Source of the DNA: Solirubrobacterales bacterium
GTDB taxonomy: Bacteria > Actinomycetota > Thermoleophilia > Solirubrobacterales > 70-9
DNA: 8,021 bases
Direction: 5' to 3'
Assembly (NCBI GenBank): GCA_030152805.1
Contig: JASLIG010000006.1
Span: 1-8,021 of the forward strand
Under the pieces are notes generated by a model, which was given only the letters and a program-made list of their open reading frames with translations, had not been told where the DNA came from and did not search any database. Every line of letters begins with the position of its first letter. Within the stretch, counting starts at the first letter, position 1. The position numbers were made by a program, and so were the translations under genes. Of this stretch, positions 5,008-8,021 are shown piece after piece.

Positions 5008-6495
5008 TTGGAGGCTTCAGCTCTTACACATGCCAGTCGCCGCGGACTCCTCGCCCGGCGTTCCCCGCTGCTCAAACTTCAGGGCGACGAGCGCCTGATC
5101 GCGATGGCGCGCGCCGGCAACCCCGGCGCTTTCGAGACGATCGTCGATCGCTACCAGGGACGGCTGCTCGGCTTCTGCCGCCAGATGCTCGGCTCCACCG
5201 AGGACGCTGAGGACGTACTGCAGGAGGTCTTCGTCAACGCCTACCGAGCGATGTTGGCCGACGAGCGCGAGATCAACCTGCGCCCGTGGCTCTACCGGAT
5301 CGCCCGCAACCGCTGCCTCAACCACCTGCGCAAACCGACTGCCGACGCGCAGGAATCGATGGATATGGTGCCGGCCGTCGAGGCAGCCTCGACGGCGGAG
5401 AAGGTCCACAACCGCGAGGAGTTCCGCCAGCTCCTCACCGACGTCGGCAAGCTGCCCGAGACCCAGCGCTCGGCCCTGCTGCTGCGCGAGATGGACGCGA
5501 TGTCCTACGAGGAGATCGCGCAAGCGATGGAGACCAGCGTTCCCTCGGTCAAGTCGCTGCTGGTGCGGGCGCGGATCTCACTGGCCGAGGCGAGCCAGGC
5601 CCGGCAGCTGACCTGCGGCGAGGTTCGCCTCGACCTGGCCGAGGCGGCCGAGGGCCTGCGCAAGCTCTCCGGGCCGGTCCGCCGCCACGTCCGCGATTGC
5701 GAGGAGTGCAGCGACTTCCGCTCCCAGCTCCGCTCCAACGACAAGGTGCTCGCGGCCCTCGTGCCGGTCGGGCCCCTGGTCGCCCTCAAGGGCTTCATCG
5801 CCTCCAAGCTCGGTCTCGGAGGCACGGGTGCCGGCGGCGCGGCTACCGCGACCAGCGCCGGCGCCACCGGAGCCGGCGCTGTCAGCAGCGTCGGCGCCGC
5901 GCTCAGCTCCGGCGGGGCCGCGGGCGGCATCGGTGCCGTCGGCGGCGCGATCGGCACCAAGGCCGTCGCCGGCGTCGTCACCGCAGCGGTGATCACGGCT
6001 GGTGCGGTCGAGGTCAAGCAACAGGTCGATCCGGGCGCGGCGACGCCGGCCCCGATCACCCGCAGTATGGATATTGAGCGCAACCTCTCGCCCACGATTG
6101 CCGCTGCCCATCCCGCAGTCCTCGCACCGGAGCATCCGGTCGCCGACGAACAGCCTGCCGCGCCCGCAGACGAACCGGCTCCTGCCGAGGACGAAGCGCC
6201 CAGCGACCCCGCTGCGGAAGCCGGTGAGTCGAACACCGGCGGCACCGAAGACGCCGCCGAGGCGACGCCGCAATCCTCGGCCGGCCTCGACGGGGCCACG
6301 CCCTCGACCGGCGCCGGCGCACCCGCTGGTGGCGGCACCGTGGTCGTCACCGTCGGCGGCGGACCGGAACCGGTGGCCGCCACGCCTCCGCCCGAAGCCG
6401 TCTCCCCCCCGCCGCCACCGCCGGTTGAAGAAGCACCGCCGCCGGTCGAAGAAACGCCGCCGCCGGCCACGGGCGGCGAAGCCGCCGAAGGCTGA
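5008..6495 (+). CDS. ECF-type sigma factor fused to a zinc-finger anti-sigma-like domain, membrane helix and Pro/Glu-rich tail
   Basis: A 495-residue protein, far longer than a typical ECF sigma factor of about 200 residues. Sigma region 2 spans about 27-109: AFETIVDRYQGRLLGFCRQ, EDAEDVLQEVFVNAYRA, then LRPWLYRIARNRCLNHLRK. Region 4 spans about 139-195, with LPETQRSALLLREMDAMSYEEIA and the helix-turn-helix ending VKSLLVRAR. Cys203 and His227-x3-Cys231-x2-Cys234 form a zinc-binding anti-sigma (ZAS/zf-HC2-like) signature. Residues 269-317 are Gly/Ala/Ser-rich, 319-334 form a short hydrophobic probable membrane helix, and 341-495 are a low-complexity Pro/Ala/Glu tail, presumably outside the cell. 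The likely role is a self-contained membrane-tethered regulator in which the fused domain restrains the sigma module until a surface signal or proteolysis frees it. C-terminally extended ECF groups of this kind are known in Actinobacteria; the signal and regulon here are unknown. TTG start, strong GGAGG. Confidence 0.88.
   Translation: MEASALTHASRRGLLARRSPLLKLQGDERLIAMARAGNPGAFETIVDRYQGRLLGFCRQMLGSTEDAEDVLQEVFVNAYRAMLADEREINLRPWLYRIARNRCLNHLRKPTADAQESMDMVPAVEAASTAEKVHNREEFRQLLTDVGKLPETQRSALLLREMDAMSYEEIAQAMETSVPSVKSLLVRARISLAEASQARQLTCGEVRLDLAEAAEGLRKLSGPVRRHVRDCEECSDFRSQLRSNDKVLAALVPVGPLVALKGFIASKLGLGGTGAGGAATATSAGATGAGAVSSVGAALSSGGAAGGIGAVGGAIGTKAVAGVVTAAVITAGAVEVKQQVDPGAATPAPITRSMDIERNLSPTIAAAHPAVLAPEHPVADEQPAAPADEPAPAEDEAPSDPAAEAGESNTGGTEDAAEATPQSSAGLDGATPSTGAGAPAGGGTVVVTVGGGPEPVAATPPPEAVSPPPPPPVEEAPPPVEETPPPATGGEAAEG
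6418..6459 (+). repeat. Tandem 21-bp repeat encoding PPVEE(A/T)P
   Basis: Two in-frame units (6418-6438 and 6439-6459) encode PPVEEAP and PPVEETP, residues 471-484 of the sigma-factor tail. Such proline-rich repeats commonly form extended spacers crossing or contacting the cell wall; that role is inferred. Confidence 0.7.
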
Positions 6496-6510
6496 CCCAA
6501 CCGACCGGCC

Positions 6511-7437
6511 CTACTGGAGGCCGATCACCTTGAGCCGGCGCATCAGGCAGGTGCCGGCGAATTTGCGCGTGTCGGCCAGCGAGTAGCCGAACAGTTCCCA
6601 GTCGTCTCCCTCGGGAGCCCAGGGCGGTGAGAGGACGCCGTCGGCGACGGGCAGCGCCTCCTCGAGCGTTCGCTGGATCGCCTGCTTGTAGCGCTCGTCC
6701 TCACGCGCCTTCTCGCGCAGGAAGACCGAGCCGAAGGCGACGTGACGGTGCTCGTCGCGCGCGACGTTCTGGAAGCCCTCGACGAAGGCCGGCAACGTGC
6801 TTTCGCGTTCGTTGTAGTCCATGATGAAGTGCTGGCCGGTAAGGGCGAGCATTCCCTCGATCACCATGTGGTAGAGCGTCACCGCCTCGACCAGGGCCTC
6901 GGTGTCCTCAGGTTCACTGGAGAGCCGGTCGGTCCGTCGCTTCAGCATCTCGTCGAAGAGGCGGCCGAAGTTCTCGTTGAGGTGCTCGGAAGTCTCGGCC
7001 AGCATCTCCGAGAGCTGATCTGACTCGAGCACCCCCACTTCCCGGTAGAAGCGCTCGAAGAAGCGCACGTGTCGGGCCTCGTCGGCGATCTGCGTGCAGA
7101 GGAAGATGCGCTGGTCCTCGCTCGGGGCCGCGCGCATGATCGGGCCGAGCTCCTCGGCCACCTTCTGCTCGCCGATGAAGAACGAGGAGAGCCCGTACAT
7201 GCGCTGAAAGCGCTCTTCCTCGTCGAAGCGCTCGTTCCAGTCCTCGCGGTCGCGGCTGAAGTCGAGCTCCTGTGTCTGCCACTGCTGGCGCTCCCAGAGC
7301 AGGTAGAGCTCCTCGTAGGTGAGGAGTTTGACGTCGGCCGTGCGGTCCGCCGCCTCCATCAGTGCCGGATCGGCGGTCGCCTGGAAGTCGGCGCGCTCGG
7401 TCCGTGTCTCGGTCCCGGATGCCTCAGTCGTTCCCAT
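6511..7437 (-). CDS. R2-like ligand-binding oxidase (R2lox), ferritin-like dimetal protein
   Basis: A 308-residue helical-bundle protein of the ribonucleotide reductase R2 superfamily. The metal ligands can be placed as Glu90 (FIGEQKV), Glu120 and His123 (DEARH), Glu194 (VIEGMLALTG), and Glu229 and His232 (DEHRH). Val93, three residues after the first ligand, and Tyr189, five before Glu194, occupy the positions of the Val-Tyr ether crosslink known from the Mn/Fe R2lox of M. tuberculosis (Rv0233). This favours R2lox over a true R2 subunit, and no nrdA gene is adjacent. The family is thought to oxidise a bound fatty-acid-like ligand; the physiological substrate is unknown. Databases often label such proteins ribonucleotide reductase beta subunit. 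The ATG is well placed, since AGGAGGAGGA precedes it by 3 nt. The residues before about 36 look disordered. A long inverted repeat sits in the leader. Confidence 0.85.
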   Translation of the reverse strand: MGTTEASGTETRTERADFQATADPALMEAADRTADVKLLTYEELYLLWERQQWQTQELDFSRDREDWNERFDEEERFQRMYGLSSFFIGEQKVAEELGPIMRAAPSEDQRIFLCTQIADEARHVRFFERFYREVGVLESDQLSEMLAETSEHLNENFGRLFDEMLKRRTDRLSSEPEDTEALVEAVTLYHMVIEGMLALTGQHFIMDYNERESTLPAFVEGFQNVARDEHRHVAFGSVFLREKAREDERYKQAIQRTLEEALPVADGVLSPPWAPEGDDWELFGYSLADTRKFAGTCLMRRLKVIGLQ

Positions 7438-7457
7438 CGCTCCTCCTCCTCAATTCC

Positions 7458-7502
7458 GGTGCAACGTTTTTTAGTCCCGTGAGAGCCGAAAAGCGTTGCA
7501 CC
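7458..7502 (-). promoter_or_regulatory. Long inverted repeat in the leader of the R2lox-like gene
   Basis: GGTGCAACG (7458-7466) and CGTTGCACC (7494-7502) are perfect inverted arms. Pairing continues through 7467-7472 with 7488-7493 (four A-T and two G-T pairs), giving a 15-bp stem with a 15-nt loop. The repeat ends 7 nt before the AGGAGG ribosome site. It has no terminator-style T tail, so an operator or a 5'-UTR structure is more likely. No confident -35/-10 pair was found. Confidence 0.55.
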
Positions 7503-7539
7503 CGGCTGGTTCTGGGGGTCGAGCGAGCGTAGCAGCGGC

Positions 7540-7555
7540 CTGGCTGGTCAGCCAG
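7540..7555. repeat. Short palindrome over the UPF0173 stop codon
   Basis: CTGGCT-GGTC-AGCCAG, a 6-bp stem spanning the stop codon at 7548-7550. It could aid 3'-end formation, but it lacks a T tract in either direction. Confidence 0.35.
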
Positions 7556-8021
7556 TCGTATGCGACTCGCCCGGCGCCAGCACGACGACCTTCGACGACG
7601 TCCTCTGCTCGACCTCAGCCTTGAATGCCGCGGAATCGGCCTCGATCGCTGGGAAGGTGTCGAAGTGCATCGGGATCACGGTGGCTGCGCCGACGAATTC
7701 GGCGGCGACGGCCGCGTCGTGGCGATCCATCGTGTAGTGGCCGCCGATCGGCAGCAGGGCGACGTCGACGTCGGAGCGCTGCGCGATCAGCTTCATGTCG
7801 CTGAAGAGCGCGGTGTCGCCGGCGTGGTAGACGGTCGTCTCGCCCACTTTGATCACGAGCCCGGCCGCCGGGCCGATCGCGACCCCGTGCTCGGCGCTGA
7901 ACGGCGACTCCGCCGAGCCTGGCAGCGTGTTCGTGTGCCAGGCGGGAACGAGGCCGATGTAGCCCCAGTCGAACTCGACCGTGCCGCCGAAGTTCGGGTC
8001 GCTGACCGCTTCGATGCCTTT
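7548..8021 (-). CDS. UPF0173-type metal-dependent hydrolase (metallo-beta-lactamase fold), 5' end missing
   Basis: The C-terminal 157 codons of a metallo-beta-lactamase-fold hydrolase of the UPF0173/YtkL type; the reading frame is open to the window edge. Visible signatures, numbered from the first codon at the edge, are VYHAGDTALFSDM (64-76) with Asp69 as a probable metal ligand, LLPIGGHYTMD (89-99), VIPMHFDTFP (115-124) with His119, and a C-terminal APGES. The N-terminal HxHxDH zinc motif would lie outside the window. The substrate of this family is not known. The GTG at 7856 is internal, since family-like sequence including a Trp-His pair (28-29) continues upstream of it. The stop is about 45 nt before the inverted repeat of the R2lox-like gene, on the same strand, so read-through into that gene is possible. 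Confidence 0.85.
   Translation of the reverse strand, partial: KGIEAVSDPNFGGTVEFDWGYIGLVPAWHTNTLPGSAESPFSAEHGVAIGPAAGLVIKVGETTVYHAGDTALFSDMKLIAQRSDVDVALLPIGGHYTMDRHDAAVAAEFVGAATVIPMHFDTFPAIEADSAAFKAEVEQRTSSKVVVLAPGESHTTG

Noticed and set aside
5505..6500. Long minus-strand open frame opposite the sigma factor (331 codons)
   Set aside because: Antisense to Gly/Ala/Pro-rich coding sequence; Ser/Ala/Pro repetitive translation and no supporting motif.
6511..7437. Ribonucleotide reductase beta subunit
   Set aside because: The Val and Tyr at crosslink positions and the absence of an nrdA neighbour favour R2lox.

Overview
This is a GC-rich bacterial chromosomal window, probably from an actinobacterium and perhaps class Thermoleophilia (Solirubrobacterales-like). 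The lineage is inferred from strong G/C third-position bias, a mycobacterial IlvG-type TPP enzyme, a short single-domain Ppx, a very long fused ECF sigma factor and tRNAs without encoded CCA. It reads as ordinary housekeeping chromosome: no transposase, phage gene, CRISPR array or toxin-antitoxin pair is visible.

Left part, minus strand (1-1352): three genes run leftward. An uncharacterised small helical protein (954-1352) is coupled through a TGATG overlap to a 2'-5' RNA ligase/cyclic phosphodiesterase-family protein (304-954), followed after 96 nt by the N-terminal half of RNase HI (1-207). They may form an RNA-metabolism operon, although only the first two are tightly linked. A roughly 310-nt gap upstream holds several inverted and direct repeats and a rho-independent terminator. 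That terminator belongs to an initiator tRNA-Met gene on the minus strand (1665-1738).

Middle part: a Ppx/GppA phosphatase gene (1793-2734, +) diverges from the tRNA. A roughly 394-nt gap with two strong hairpins separates it from a convergent acetolactate-synthase-like TPP enzyme (3129-4739, -). That enzyme diverges across about 40 nt from tRNA-Leu(UAA) (4780-4866, +).

Right part: a 495-residue sigma factor (5008-6495, +, TTG start) carries an ECF sigma module, an anti-sigma-like HX3CX2C zinc motif, a Gly/Ala-rich stretch ending in a probable membrane helix, and a Pro/Glu/Ala-rich tail. It meets tail to tail, 15 nt apart, an R2-like ligand-binding oxidase gene (6511-7437, -) whose leader contains a 15-bp inverted repeat. 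The window ends inside a UPF0173 metallo-beta-lactamase-fold hydrolase gene (7548 to edge, -).

The observations most worth checking are the one-polypeptide membrane-tethered sigma/anti-sigma design, the loss of the first HxT catalytic motif in the ThpR-family protein, and the hairpin or operator in front of the R2lox-like gene. None of these is proven here to be a new system.
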